From NCBI RefSeq assembly GCF_003688415.1, contig NZ_REFJ01000005.1, positions 271,495 through 335,494 of the forward strand: 64,000 nt of DNA, written 5' to 3'. Position 1 is the stretch's first letter; every line of letters begins with the position of its first letter. A program made the translations under genes and the position numbers. The stretch comes from Umboniibacter marinipuniceus (lineage in GTDB: Bacteria; Pseudomonadota; Gammaproteobacteria; Pseudomonadales; DSM-25080). The notes beneath the pieces were generated by a model. The model was not told the origin of the DNA and did not search any database. It was given only the letters and a program-made list of their open reading frames with translations. Positions 18,565-28,293 of the stretch are shown here, in pieces.

Positions 18565-19431
18565 CTATCTGTAGATGGGGACACGCAATGCATCGCTGAT
18601 CACCTCAACTCGCAGTGTCTTGGCGGGGGGATAGAGTTCACCGTCAATCTGTAGGGCCGTGGGTTGGTCGAACTCAACGTGCAGTTCAGGTTGTTGGTAG
18701 TGCAGTACATTAGGGTTGCTAATAAACCCCCCGGTTTTTAACCGAGGTAGCTCGCGATAGAGTTCCGAATTATTCAGTGGCGCAACCTCGGTAATACTTA
18801 GGGTGCGATTGTTCAACTTTGCCTGTGGCAAGAGACACATGCCAGACCCTGCAAAGCGTCCCTTGCCAATTAATAGTAAAATACGGTCCGCTTGATGATC
18901 ACCAAAACACAAGGTTACCGGTTTTCGCTCCTTCAACATGGCAAGCAGTGAACGCCAATATTTGAAACGACCCTGTGGGTTGTCCTGCATATAGCTTAAG
19001 ACCTGAGTGTCAAAACCACAGCCCACGCTATTTAGTCCCAGCGCCGTGTAATGGTCCGTAGTGACTTTAAAGAAGTCGATGCTTTGGGTTGGATTACTGA
19101 GTGCTAGACCCAGGGCGCCAGAAAAATTGAGCGGAGCTTTGAGTGAGCGGCACCAATCGTTGCCTGAACCTTTGGGGATTGGAGCTAGGCAGAGCGGCCT
19201 CGATTCCGTTGGCTGCATGGCATTCAAAGCTCGGTGTAGTGTCCCGTCGCCGCCAGCGACCAAGAAGAATTGCTCACCACGGGCTACGAGCGCCTGTAAT
19301 TGCTCCCGCTGTTCCTGCTCAGAGTGAGTTTGGTGCCATTCAATGTTGGGATGCTTAGCACATTCACGGGACAGTCTCTTGGAGAGCGAACCGCTGCGTC
19401 CAGATTGCCGATTGATAAAGCCGTGCCACAT
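18565..19431 (-). CDS. Diacylglycerol kinase-family lipid kinase (YegS-like)
   Basis: 288 residues with the DAGK catalytic-domain signature. The nucleotide loop is AGGDGTLHRALNAM, followed by PKGSGNDWCRSL, then the beta-sandwich C-terminal lobe with a GLNSVGCGFD motif and LQIDGELYPP near the end. These soluble kinases phosphorylate diacylglycerol or related lipids; the true substrate cannot be read from sequence. The start was chosen at MWHGFINRQSG, the usual beginning of the fold (compare the NPxSG motif). It is convergent with the thioesterase pair and divergent from htpG. Confidence 0.85.
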   Translation of the reverse strand: MWHGFINRQSGRSGSLSKRLSRECAKHPNIEWHQTHSEQEQREQLQALVARGEQFFLVAGGDGTLHRALNAMQPTESRPLCLAPIPKGSGNDWCRSLKAPLNFSGALGLALSNPTQSIDFFKVTTDHYTALGLNSVGCGFDTQVLSYMQDNPQGRFKYWRSLLAMLKERKPVTLCFGDHQADRILLLIGKGRFAGSGMCLLPQAKLNNRTLSITEVAPLNNSELYRELPRLKTGGFISNPNVLHYQQPELHVEFDQPTALQIDGELYPPAKTLRVEVISDALRVPIYR

Positions 19432-19468
19432 AGTTTTAAAGCCTATTATTTTTTTCGCCCTATCATAC

Positions 19469-19497
19469 CTTGAAAACTGGCTGACGCATCCCCATTT
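19469..19497 (+). promoter_or_regulatory. Sigma-32 (heat-shock) promoter of htpG
   Basis: CTTGAAA at 19469-19475 and CCCCATTT at 19490-19497, separated by 14 bases. This matches the known RpoH consensus (CTTGAAA, 13-15 bases, CCCCATnT) at every defined position. It lies 41 bases before the htpG ATG, and AGGAG is present at 19527-19531. Confidence 0.88.
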
Positions 19498-19537
19498 ATT
19501 GAGACAGATAACAAAACCGCCTACTTAGGAGTTCATC

Positions 19538-21439
19538 ATGACGGCAGAAACCGCAAACGAAAAACATGGTTTTCAGACCGAAGCCAAGCAATTGCTTCAG
19601 TTAATGATTCATTCTTTGTATTCAAATAAAGAAATTTTCCTTCGCGAGTTAATCTCAAACGCCTCTGATGCAGCGGATAAGCTGCGCTTCGAAGCATTGA
19701 GTAATGATTCTCTCTACGAAAATGACCCAAATTTACGTATTCGCATTAGCTTTGATGCCGATGCAGGTACCTTGACCATTGATGACAATGGTATCGGGAT
19801 GACCCGAGACGAAGCGATGGCGAATCTTGGTACCATTGCACGTTCGGGAACTTCAGAGTTCATTAAGAACCTCAGTGGCGACCAGCAGAAGGATTCTCAG
19901 CTAATTGGTCAGTTTGGTGTAGGTTTTTACTCGGCGTTTATTGTGGCGGACAAAGTGGATGTCTTTACCCGCAAGGCGGGTGCGGCAGCTGCTGACGGCG
20001 TGCATTGGTCTTCGACTGGCGAAGCCGACTTTGATATTGCTACCCTAGAGAAAGCAGAGCGCGGTACCCGTATTGTGCTAACACTCAAGGAAGAGGGGAA
20101 AGAATTTGCTGACAACTTCCGTCTGCGAAGCATCATCAAAAAATACTCTGATCATATTGCCATTCCGGTTGAAATGGAGAAGCTCCATTACGGCGAAGAA
20201 GAGAAGCCAGAGACACCAGAGTATGAAGCAGTAAACGATGCAACGGCACTCTGGGCTCGTTCTCGCCAAGAGGTTAGCGACGAAGAGTACCAAACTTTCT
20301 ACAAGCACATTAGCAATGACTTCCAAGACCCAGCTAGCTGGAGTCATAATCGTGTTGAAGGCAAGTTGGAGTATACCAGTTTGCTATTTGTGCCCAAGAA
20401 GGCACCGTTTGATCTGTACCACCGTGAAGCAAGCCGTGGTTTGAAGCTCTATGTGCAGCGTACCTTCATTATGGATGATGCCGAACAGTTCCTGCCGCTC
20501 TACTTACGTTTCATTAAGGGTGTAGTGGATTCGAATGACCTGAGTTTGAACGTTTCGCGTGAAATTCTTCAGCAGGACCCTGCGGTAGATTCAATGAAAA
20601 ATGCGCTCACTAAGCGCTCTTTGGATATGCTTAGCAAATTGGCAAACAAACAACCTGAGGTCTATCAGGAGATTTGGAACGAGTTTGGCTCCGTGCTAAA
20701 AGAAGGCCCAGCGGAAGATGCCAACAATAAAGAGAAGATTGCTAAACTACTTCGCTTTGCTACAACTCAGAGCGAAACTTCCGTTCAGGATCAAAGTTTA
20801 GAGAACTATGTCTCGCGCATGAAAGCAGGGCAGAAGGACATTTATTTTGTCTGTGCTGAGAACTTCAATACCGCGAAGCACAGCCCGCATTTAGAAGTGT
20901 TCCGTCGTAAAGGGATTGAGGTCCTGTTGCTGACGGATCGTGTGGATGAGTGGTTCATTGCTCACCTGAATGAATTCGACGGCAAGAGCTTCAAAGATGT
21001 CGCCAAAGGCTCACTCGATCTAGGCGAGTTGGAAGACGAGTCAGACAAGAAGGCGGCTGAAGAGGCTTCTGAAACTAATAAGGCGTTACTCGAGCGCGTT
21101 CAAGCTATCTTGGCTGACGAGGTAGAGGCGGTTCGTGCCACAACTCGCTTAGTTGAGTCCCCAGCTTGCCTAGTAGTTGCTGAAGACGAAATGGGATTGC
21201 AGATGCGTAAGCTCATGGAAGCAGCTGGTCAGGAAGTACCGTCGGCGAAACCGACCTTGGAGCTCAATGTTGATCACGCTTTGGTGGCAAAAATGGATAC
21301 CGAGACCGACGAAGATCGCTTTGCTGAACTTAGCCATTTGCTATTAGGGCAGGCGAAGCTAGCGGCGGGTGATCAGTTGGAAGATCCGGCAACATTTGTG
21401 GCTCGACTTAACAAATTGCTGCTTGAGTTGTCTAACTAA
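19538..21439 (+). CDS. htpG: Molecular chaperone HtpG (Hsp90)
   Basis: 633 residues, the usual bacterial Hsp90 length. The N-terminal GHKL ATPase shows [41 protein letters not shown] and [13 protein letters not shown]. The middle domain shows [11 protein letters not shown] and [11 protein letters not shown], and a C-terminal dimerisation domain follows. It helps stressed proteins refold together with DnaK. TTAGGAG precedes the ATG, and a textbook heat-shock promoter stands upstream, so it should be induced by RpoH. A terminator follows the gene. Confidence 0.98.
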   Translation: MTAETANEKHGFQTEAKQLLQLMIHSLYSNKEIFLRELISNASDAADKLRFEALSNDSLYENDPNLRIRISFDADAGTLTIDDNGIGMTRDEAMANLGTIARSGTSEFIKNLSGDQQKDSQLIGQFGVGFYSAFIVADKVDVFTRKAGAAAADGVHWSSTGEADFDIATLEKAERGTRIVLTLKEEGKEFADNFRLRSIIKKYSDHIAIPVEMEKLHYGEEEKPETPEYEAVNDATALWARSRQEVSDEEYQTFYKHISNDFQDPASWSHNRVEGKLEYTSLLFVPKKAPFDLYHREASRGLKLYVQRTFIMDDAEQFLPLYLRFIKGVVDSNDLSLNVSREILQQDPAVDSMKNALTKRSLDMLSKLANKQPEVYQEIWNEFGSVLKEGPAEDANNKEKIAKLLRFATTQSETSVQDQSLENYVSRMKAGQKDIYFVCAENFNTAKHSPHLEVFRRKGIEVLLLTDRVDEWFIAHLNEFDGKSFKDVAKGSLDLGELEDESDKKAAEEASETNKALLERVQAILADEVEAVRATTRLVESPACLVVAEDEMGLQMRKLMEAAGQEVPSAKPTLELNVDHALVAKMDTETDEDRFAELSHLLLGQAKLAAGDQLEDPATFVARLNKLLLELSN

Positions 21440-21503
21440 GGATTGAGAATGAGGTATTGTTGATCTAGAACCTACCTCATGGAACTCAGAATCTGTTAAA
21501 CTG

Positions 21504-21537
21504 ACGTGCGAATGGCGGAAGCTATTCGCACGTTTTT
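21504..21537 (+). terminator. Rho-independent terminator after htpG
   Basis: ACGTGCGAAT (21504-21513) and ATTCGCACGT (21524-21533) form a perfect 10-bp stem with a 10-base loop, followed by a T-rich tract. Confidence 0.93.
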
Positions 21538-21627
21538 CTTTCTCTTAGAATAATAAAAATAACCATCTGAGCATTGACTATGCTTGTGATACACGGAGTT
21601 TAGCAAGGGTAATCTCAACCTGAGCGT

Positions 21628-22665
21628 ATGCGGGATACTATGACAAACACTACAACAAAAGTTGCCGTTCTTGGTGGCGGAAGCTTCGGAACGGTTTTAG
21701 CGAATCTAGTGGCCGGGAATGGGATCAGCTGTGCGCTGTGGATGCGCAATGAGCAGCGAGCCGCTGAGGTGATGAACAGCCGTGAGAACGCGGAGTATTT
21801 TCCAGGCTTTATACTTGATAAGCGACTTAACATTACTAGTAATTTCGACGAAGCGATCGAAGATGCTGAGCTTATTATTATGGCGGTGCCTTCATCGGCT
21901 TATGATACGGTGTGCAGTCAGCTTGAGCAGCGAATTTCGCGCAATACTTTGATTCTATCAACAGCGAAAGGTATTCGCGCTGACGGCTTCCGATTAATGA
22001 GTGAAGTGATTCAAGAGCATTTACCACACAACCCTGTAGGGGTGTTGTCGGGGCCGAACCTCGCCAAGGAAATAGCCGATAATCAATACACCGCTACGCT
22101 TGTGGCCAGTGCCTCGACAGAGGTTGTGGAAGCCTCACAAACCGCGCTAGCGTCACCCACTTTTCGAGTATATGCTGGTGATGACCCACAGGGGGCCGAA
22201 CTAGCGGGAGCGTTGAAAAATATCTATGCCATTATTGCTGGAATTACTGGCAGTATGCAGTTAGGACAGAATACTGTCAGCATGTTGATCACACGGTCTC
22301 TAGCGGAAATGTGCCGCTTGGCGAGTGAGTTGGGCGCAGAGCCAATGACCTTTATGGGTTTAGCGGGAGTAGGTGACTTATTCGTCACCTGTACGTCGCC
22401 CTTGTCTCGAAATTATCGAGTTGGTCAGGCGTTAGGGCAGGGCAAGACGCTAGAGCAGGCTGTTGCGGAAATTGGGCAAACGGCCGAAGGTGTAGCAACG
22501 CTGAAAACCGTCTACGACAAAGCTCAGGAATTAGGGGTTAGAATGCCGTTGGTTGACGGCCTTTACCGACTGATTTACGAGCACGTTGAAATTAGCGAGA
22601 TCATCACTTCGTTGATGACAGCGCAACAGGCCACGGATGTTGAACATAAGGTGAAGGGAATATGA
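21628..22665 (+). CDS. gpsA: Glycerol-3-phosphate dehydrogenase [NAD(P)+]
   Basis: Cytoplasmic enzyme reducing dihydroxyacetone phosphate to sn-glycerol 3-phosphate for phospholipid synthesis. 345 residues from this ATG. The nucleotide-binding motif VAVLGGGSFGTVLANL, the central LSGPNLAKEI, the catalytic-lysine region GALKNIYAI and the signature GLAGVGDLFVTCTSPLSRN are all present. A second ATG at 21640 has GCGGGA at a good distance and would remove four residues; it may be the true start. The last four bases overlap the next gene (ATGA), forming a gpsA-DUF4389-sixA unit. Confidence 0.96.
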   Translation: MRDTMTNTTTKVAVLGGGSFGTVLANLVAGNGISCALWMRNEQRAAEVMNSRENAEYFPGFILDKRLNITSNFDEAIEDAELIIMAVPSSAYDTVCSQLEQRISRNTLILSTAKGIRADGFRLMSEVIQEHLPHNPVGVLSGPNLAKEIADNQYTATLVASASTEVVEASQTALASPTFRVYAGDDPQGAELAGALKNIYAIIAGITGSMQLGQNTVSMLITRSLAEMCRLASELGAEPMTFMGLAGVGDLFVTCTSPLSRNYRVGQALGQGKTLEQAVAEIGQTAEGVATLKTVYDKAQELGVRMPLVDGLYRLIYEHVEISEIITSLMTAQQATDVEHKVKGI

Positions 22666-22940
22666 AGCCAGAATCTAAATACCGTTTTTTTGAGGACGCC
22701 CATTGGGTGCGATTGCTACTCATGGCCATTTTTTGGCTGGTGGTGCCCGTTATCCAGTTTCTAATCGGCGTAGTCGCCATTGTTCAAGCTCTGGCGGCGC
22801 TGGTTCGTCAAGAGCCAATTGAGTCACTCACGCCGCTGGGTTCGCAGTTAGCTCGTTGGGTGCTGCAAATTAATGACTTCTTGGTCTACCGCTCTGACCG
22901 TCGACCGTTCCCTCTTTCGGACTGGCCTGACGCGGAGTGA
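22662..22940 (+). CDS. DUF4389 small membrane protein
   Basis: 92 residues. A hydrophobic stretch (about 17-48) makes one long or two short TM segments, followed by an amphipathic tail with WVLQINDFLVYRSDRRPFPLSDWP-type DUF4389 features (YRSDRRPFP is the clearest). Function unknown. It is overlapped by four bases at both ends, so it is coupled to gpsA and sixA, an arrangement common in Pseudomonas relatives. Confidence 0.82.
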   Translation: MKPESKYRFFEDAHWVRLLLMAIFWLVVPVIQFLIGVVAIVQALAALVRQEPIESLTPLGSQLARWVLQINDFLVYRSDRRPFPLSDWPDAE

Positions 22941-23389
22941 AGCTGTATATATTGCGTCACGGTACCGCGGAACGCTGGATCAACGACAGTATGGATTTTG
23001 ATCGTCAGCTGACGGAGTTTGGCGTGGCGCAAATTGAGCAGCTAGTGGCGCAGTGGCGTCCGCAATTTTCTCAGTTGGAAACTTGGGTCAGTCCCTATCA
23101 GCGTACCCAGCAAACGGCAAAAGTCTTGCTGGGGACTAACGCGAGCTACCACACTACTCGGTTAATCACGCCCGAGGCCTCGTTAGCGAGTCTGCTTAAT
23201 CTGCTGCCCGAGCAAACTCAGGATCTACTGCTAGTGAGCCATCAGCCGTTGGTGAGTGCTTTGGTCGCAAAATTATCGGGTCAATCACCCTATGATTGCC
23301 CTATGTCACCTGCCTCGCTGGCAGTTCTTGAGGGCGATGTTATGGCTTCTGGCTGTATGGATCTCATCGCACTTAATCACTTCGTTTGA
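22937..23389 (+). CDS. sixA: Phosphohistidine phosphatase SixA
   Basis: 150 residues, histidine phosphatase superfamily. The catalytic RHG motif is at the N-terminus in LYILRHGTAERW, and the second histidine is in LLVSHQPLVSAL. SixA removes phosphate from histidine phosphotransfer proteins, notably NPr of the nitrogen phosphotransferase system. The start is GTG at 22937, overlapping the preceding TGA (GTGA); no other start keeps the RHG strand. Confidence 0.9.
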   Translation: MKLYILRHGTAERWINDSMDFDRQLTEFGVAQIEQLVAQWRPQFSQLETWVSPYQRTQQTAKVLLGTNASYHTTRLITPEASLASLLNLLPEQTQDLLLVSHQPLVSALVAKLSGQSPYDCPMSPASLAVLEGDVMASGCMDLIALNHFV

Positions 23390-23401
23390 GATTGATTTAC
23401 C

Positions 23402-24262
23402 ATGCTTGAAAAGCAGTTTAGCTGTGCCGATTTAAGCTTGGCTGGTGTCTATTACCCTGGCCAAGCCAGCGATGAGGGCGAACACCTTCCCGTTATTGCG
23501 CTCCATGGTTGGCTTGATAATGCTGCCAGTTTCCACCGTTTAGCGCCGCTACTGGCGCCACACCCAGTTCTTGCTCTTGATTTGGCGGGTCACGGCCAGA
23601 GTGATCATCGGCCTGCCTCAGCGGGGTATTCAATTTGGGCAGACATCAGTGATGTACTGTCGGTTGCGAATCAGATGGGATGGGAGCGGTTTGCGCTGGT
23701 TGCGCACTCGCGTGGTGCGGCTATTGCAACACTGATTACTGCGGTTTCGCCTCAACGCGTAGCGCATCTAGCTTGGTTAGATGGGGGGTGGCCGATGCTT
23801 GCCGGTGATAACGATTTTGTGTCGCAATTACGCGAGTCGGTGGCAGATCAGCTTGCCGAAGAGGGCGAAAAACGTGCCTTTCCCAGTTTTGATCATGCGG
23901 TAATTGCTCGTCGGCGAGGGCTGTTTAAATTAAGCGAAAGTGCTGCACGAGTGTTAACAGAACGTGGGACGCGCCAGACCAACCGTGGTTTTGAATGGTC
24001 ATCCGATCGTCAACTTATGGCTGCCTCCCCGGTGCGCTTAATGCGCTCGCAGATGGAGCAGGCTATGGCAGCAATCGAATGTGATATTCAGCTATTTTAC
24101 GCCGACTGTGAGCGAACAGATATGAATCGTTGGCGTTCAAAATTACGCGAGCTTAAAGGAGTTGAGAGCTTTGCGATGGCGGGTGAGCATCACTTGCACA
24201 TGGAATCAGCAGCCGACGAAATTGCCCAGCGATTGATTGCGAGTTATCAATCACTGGACTGA
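23402..24262 (+). CDS. Alpha/beta hydrolase
   Basis: 286 residues, alpha/beta-hydrolase fold. The oxyanion-hole strand is ALHGWLDNAASF, the nucleophile elbow is VAHSRGAAIAT (serine in HSRGA, a slightly unusual elbow), and the late histidine is in GEHHLHME. It resembles the mammalian MEST/serine-hydrolase-like group. Substrate unknown. It begins 12 bases after sixA and is probably in the same transcript; it is convergent with folE, only nine bases away, with no terminator hairpin between. Confidence 0.85.
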   Translation: MLEKQFSCADLSLAGVYYPGQASDEGEHLPVIALHGWLDNAASFHRLAPLLAPHPVLALDLAGHGQSDHRPASAGYSIWADISDVLSVANQMGWERFALVAHSRGAAIATLITAVSPQRVAHLAWLDGGWPMLAGDNDFVSQLRESVADQLAEEGEKRAFPSFDHAVIARRRGLFKLSESAARVLTERGTRQTNRGFEWSSDRQLMAASPVRLMRSQMEQAMAAIECDIQLFYADCERTDMNRWRSKLRELKGVESFAMAGEHHLHMESAADEIAQRLIASYQSLD

Positions 24263-24271
24263 GGGCACGGC

Positions 24272-24814
24272 TTAGTTGGCAATAAGGGAAAGGAATTCAG
24301 CGCGAGTTTCCGAGCGCTCTTTGAATTTACCTAGCATTGCCGAAGTTTTCATGGATGAATTCTGTTTTTCTACACCGCGCATCATCATACACATGTGTTT
24401 GGCTTCAACAACAACGGCAACGCCGTCAGCACCAGTCACTTCTTGAATGGTGGTAGCAATCTGGTGGGTCAAGGACTCCTGAATTTGCAGCCGACGGGCA
24501 AACATATCCACTATTCGCGCAAGCTTAGACAGGCCAAGGACTTTTCCTGTAGGCAGATAGGCGATATGAGCCTTACCGATGAAAGGTAATAAGTGGTGTT
24601 CGCAGAGCGAATATAGCTCGATGTCTTTGACGATGACCATTTCACGAGAGTCACTAGGAAATAGCGCGCCGTTGATTACTGTCTCGAGATCTTGAGTGTA
24701 GCCTTGGTTGAGAAATTCAAACGCCTTTGCTGCGCGTTTGGGAGTGTCTTGTAGACCAGGGCGATTTAAATCTTCACCAATGGCTTCGATAATACTGGCA
24801 AATGCCTTTTCCAT
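24272..24814 (-). CDS. folE: GTP cyclohydrolase I
   Basis: First enzyme of tetrahydrofolate synthesis; converts GTP to dihydroneopterin triphosphate. 180 residues. The zinc ligands are in [21 protein letters not shown] and in the later [12 protein letters not shown], and the [20 protein letters not shown] helix is the standard FolE core. Transcribed away from prmB. Confidence 0.97.
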   Translation of the reverse strand: MEKAFASIIEAIGEDLNRPGLQDTPKRAAKAFEFLNQGYTQDLETVINGALFPSDSREMVIVKDIELYSLCEHHLLPFIGKAHIAYLPTGKVLGLSKLARIVDMFARRLQIQESLTHQIATTIQEVTGADGVAVVVEAKHMCMMMRGVEKQNSSMKTSAMLGKFKERSETRAEFLSLIAN

Positions 24815-24879
24815 TTGTCGTCTCTTTTTGGTCAGTTATGGTTTACGAATAAAAACTCGCATGATCCTTACGTAAAAAC

Positions 24880-24908
24880 TTGGGTTTAGGATCTATGCTT
24901 CGTATTAT
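24880..24908 (+). promoter_or_regulatory. Probable sigma-70 promoter of prmB
   Basis: TTGGGT (24880-24885) and TATTAT (24903-24908) are separated by 17 bases and end 28 bases before the prmB ATG. Both boxes are one or two changes from consensus at ideal spacing. Confidence 0.6.
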
Positions 24909-24936
24909 AGGGTAATAACTAGTTGAGTGGGAAATA

Positions 24937-25860
24937 ATGCAGGATTCAATTGATTCTTTAGCAACGGAGTTAATCACCGTTCGCGACTATATTCGCTGGG
25001 GGGCAAGTACTTTCGAGCGCGCTGGGCTGTATTTCGGTCACGGAACCGATAATGCTTGGGACGATGCAGTGCAAATTGTTCTGCATACATTGAACCTGCC
25101 GCCGGAGAGCGATCAAATGGTGTTAGATGCCCGGCTGGCGCCAAGTGAGCGTAAGCAGGTGTTGAAGTTACTATCACGTCGTGCCGAAGAGCGAGTGCCA
25201 ACGCCCTATTTGTTAGGCTATGCCTGGTTCTGCGGGATGCGTTTTAAAGTGGATGAGCGGGTGTTGATTCCTCGCAGTCCCATTGCGGAATTGATTGAGT
25301 CGGGCTTTCAACCTTGGTTGGTATCGGAGCCAAAGCGAATCTTGGACCTGTGCACAGGTAGCGGTTGTATTGGCTTAGCCTGCGCGGATGCGTTTCCGCA
25401 TGCCGAGGTAGATTTGGCAGATATTTCTACTGACGCCTTAGCGGTGGCGGCTGAGAATATCGCTTGGCATCAGATGGGACATCGAGTGGTGGCAGTTAAC
25501 TCGGATCTCTTTGACAGTTTATCGGGGCGTCGCTACGACATCATTGTCTCCAATCCACCCTATGTGGACGCGCAGGATATGTCAGATCTGCCGGCAGAAT
25601 ATCATCATGAGCCTGAACTCGCGTTGGCAGCGGGTAATGATGGCTTGGATTTGGTCCGACGGATACTGATTGAGGCGCCCAAGCATCTGAGCGAAGATGG
25701 TATCTTGATTTGTGAATTAGGTAATTCATGGGTGCATCTTCAGGATGCATACCCTGAGATACCTTTTACCTGGTTGGAGTTTGAACGCGGTGGTCACGGA
25801 GTTTTTCTCCTGACGGCTGGTGAGCTCTTGGCACATAAAGACGCCTTTTCAACACGATAA
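24937..25860 (+). CDS. prmB: Ribosomal protein L3 glutamine N5-methyltransferase
   Basis: 307 residues, SAM-dependent methyltransferase of the PrmB/HemK family. The SAM-binding motif is [16 protein letters not shown] and the catalytic NPPY motif is [12 protein letters not shown]. The N-terminal part, [20 protein letters not shown], is typical of PrmB rather than PrmC. It modifies a glutamine of ribosomal protein L3. It stands immediately upstream of aroC, as in many gammaproteobacteria. Confidence 0.95.
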   Translation: MQDSIDSLATELITVRDYIRWGASTFERAGLYFGHGTDNAWDDAVQIVLHTLNLPPESDQMVLDARLAPSERKQVLKLLSRRAEERVPTPYLLGYAWFCGMRFKVDERVLIPRSPIAELIESGFQPWLVSEPKRILDLCTGSGCIGLACADAFPHAEVDLADISTDALAVAAENIAWHQMGHRVVAVNSDLFDSLSGRRYDIIVSNPPYVDAQDMSDLPAEYHHEPELALAAGNDGLDLVRRILIEAPKHLSEDGILICELGNSWVHLQDAYPEIPFTWLEFERGGHGVFLLTAGELLAHKDAFSTR

Positions 25861-25966
25861 CCCACGCGACTAGGCACCTTGCAGTACCCTCGTTATGATG
25901 GTTTTAATTCGCGCTAGCCGCCTAGGTCGCGTCATGGTTTACAGCATTAAAGATTAAGGAAGGGCA

Positions 25967-27049
25967 ATGTCCGGCAATACTATCGGCAAATTATTTTCGG
26001 TGAGCACCTTTGGTGAGAGCCACGGTGTGGCCTTGGGGTGTGTGGTTGATGGTTGTCCACCAGGCATTGAGCTTAACGAGGCTATTCTGCAAGTCGACCT
26101 CGATCGCCGCAAGCCGGGGCAGTCTAAGTTTACTACTCAGCGTCGCGAAGCGGATGAAGTGCGAATTCTATCGGGCGTTTTCGAGGGGAAGACCACGGGT
26201 ACGTCTATTGGTATGGTGATCGAGAATACCGATCAGCGTTCTAAGGACTACGGTGATATCAAGCATAAGTTTCGCCCCGGACATGCCGATTACACCTATT
26301 GGCAGAAGTATGGCATCCGTGACTATCGTGGCGGTGGACGGTCGTCAGCGCGTGAGACTGCTATGCGCGTTGCTGCCGGTACAATCGCCAAGCAAGTGCT
26401 AAAGCAGCTGGGGATTGAAGTACGTGCGTATCTCTCGCAGTTGGGACCCATAGCGCTCCCGTTGGTAGCCTGGGATGGCGTAGAAGAGAATCCATTCTTC
26501 TGTGCCGATCCAACTAAAATTGAAGCGTTAGAAGCCTACATGGTTCAGTTACGCCGTGACGGCGACTCCGTTGGTGCCAAGGTAACTGTGGTAGCCAGTG
26601 GCGTTGAAGTTGGCTTGGGTGAGCCGGTTTTCGATCGTTTAGATGCTGAATTGGCGCATAGCCTGATGAGTATTAATGCGGTGAAAGGCGTGGAAATTGG
26701 TGCGGGCTTTGACTGTATCACGCAACGCGGTTCGGAGCATCGCGACGAGATGACTCCCGGGGGCTTTAAATCCAACCACGCTGGCGGCGTCTTAGGTGGT
26801 ATTTCTACCGGGCAGGATATCGTTGCCAGCATTGCGATGAAGCCCACTTCGAGTATCACGGTATCGGGCGAGACGATCGATATTGAAGGCAATAGCACCG
26901 AACTTATCACTAAAGGTAGGCATGACCCATGCGTGGGAATCCGAGCGGTACCCATTGCAGAGGCAATGATGGCGATTACTCTATTGGATCATGTTTTGCG
27001 TCATCGAGCTCAAAATCAGGGCGTTAGCACCATAACGCCGAAAATCTAA
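25967..27049 (+). CDS. aroC: Chorismate synthase
   Basis: Last step of the shikimate pathway, making chorismate with reduced FMN as cofactor; supplies the trp genes further along the window. 360 residues. It begins with [20 protein letters not shown], and the signatures [15 protein letters not shown] and [15 protein letters not shown] are intact. GGAAGG precedes the ATG. An MFS transporter starts four bases after the stop. Confidence 0.98.
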   Translation: MSGNTIGKLFSVSTFGESHGVALGCVVDGCPPGIELNEAILQVDLDRRKPGQSKFTTQRREADEVRILSGVFEGKTTGTSIGMVIENTDQRSKDYGDIKHKFRPGHADYTYWQKYGIRDYRGGGRSSARETAMRVAAGTIAKQVLKQLGIEVRAYLSQLGPIALPLVAWDGVEENPFFCADPTKIEALEAYMVQLRRDGDSVGAKVTVVASGVEVGLGEPVFDRLDAELAHSLMSINAVKGVEIGAGFDCITQRGSEHRDEMTPGGFKSNHAGGVLGGISTGQDIVASIAMKPTSSITVSGETIDIEGNSTELITKGRHDPCVGIRAVPIAEAMMAITLLDHVLRHRAQNQGVSTITPKI

Positions 27050-27053
27050 GCTG

Positions 27054-28205
27054 ATGACTCGTCAAGCCCCAGTAAAGCGCCTTTCAGGTGTTTATAGTTT
27101 CTACTTCGCGTTACTGGGCGTTTGGGTTCCTTATTGGGGGCTCTATCTAGCTGATATCGGCTTCGATGGTCGTATCATTGGTGTGGTGTTTGGCATCTCG
27201 TTCTTAGCGCGAATTCTGGGTCCTTATTGCGCGGCTTACTTTGCCGAGCGAACGGGCTCACGAGTGCTAGTGATGCGTTGGCTGGCATGGCTGAGTGTCG
27301 TGTCGGCGCTTCCGTTGGTAATGAGTACTAATCTAACGGTAATCGTTATCAGCGTGGCGTTGTATAGCTTCTTTTGGAACGCAATTCTACCCATTCTTGA
27401 AGCGTTAACGCTGGAATGGTTTACCGAAGACCCCGCTCGCTATGGACGAATTCGTATATGGGGATCACTGAGCTTTATCGCGCTAGTGATGGGTTTAGGC
27501 GAGTTGTTGGCAACGGGATCAAGTAGCTGGGTGCCGGTGATTTTGCTCACGACCTTAGTCTTGTTAGGGGTGGGGCTCAGTTCGGTTCCCGAGCCCGCGC
27601 GAACGGTTGAAAAACGTCACGGTGAAGGATTTGTTCACTACCTAAAGCAACGCCCAGTACTGGTCTTTTTTGCCACCGCCTTCTTACTCCAAGTATCACA
27701 TGGCGTTTACTACGCCCTGTTCTCGTTATTTTTAGAAACACATACTTTTTCGCGATCAAGTATTTCCTATCTCTGGACCTTGGCGGTGGTTGCCGAGGTG
27801 TTGATGTTTTGGATGATGACGCGGTTATTCCACCGCTGGTCAATTGAAGCGGCATTACCACTCTGTCTGTTACTCTCCTCAGTGAGGTGGGTCGTTCTAG
27901 CGCTATTCGTTGCCGACCCAGCATGGGTGGCATTTACCCAAGTTTTGCATGCGTTCACTTATGCGGCACACCATGGTGCTTGCATGATCTGGTTGGCTAG
28001 GGCAATACCCGCCAACGCCGCGGACCAAGCACAGGCTTTCTATGCCGCTATTTGTTTTGGTTTGGGTGGGGCGTCTGGGGCCTTTATCGGCGGTGAAATT
28101 TGGCTCTATTCCCCGTTGGGAAGTTTCCTTTTTGCAGCCTCTTCCTCAGCGCTTGCGTTGGTACTCTGGTGGGCATTTATGCCCCAAAAGCGGACCGTTA
28201 GTTAG
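27054..28205 (+). CDS. MFS transporter, 3-phenylpropionate permease-like
   Basis: 383 residues with about 12 hydrophobic segments. Belongs to the MFS_1-like group related to the 3-phenylpropionate carrier; LSGVYSFYFALLGVWVPYWG and RIRIWGSLSFI are typical. The substrate cannot be read. It begins four bases after aroC; this aroC-MFS pairing is also found in Pseudomonas. No clear terminator follows. Confidence 0.85.
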   Translation: MTRQAPVKRLSGVYSFYFALLGVWVPYWGLYLADIGFDGRIIGVVFGISFLARILGPYCAAYFAERTGSRVLVMRWLAWLSVVSALPLVMSTNLTVIVISVALYSFFWNAILPILEALTLEWFTEDPARYGRIRIWGSLSFIALVMGLGELLATGSSSWVPVILLTTLVLLGVGLSSVPEPARTVEKRHGEGFVHYLKQRPVLVFFATAFLLQVSHGVYYALFSLFLETHTFSRSSISYLWTLAVVAEVLMFWMMTRLFHRWSIEAALPLCLLLSSVRWVVLALFVADPAWVAFTQVLHAFTYAAHHGACMIWLARAIPANAADQAQAFYAAICFGLGGASGAFIGGEIWLYSPLGSFLFAASSSALALVLWWAFMPQKRTVS

Positions 28206-28293
28206 GTCTCGTCGGTGCAGCCTTGCGACTCGGTTAAAAATCAGCGACACTAAAACTACTCTGACTCCTAAATAACAATAATACGGGGCATGT

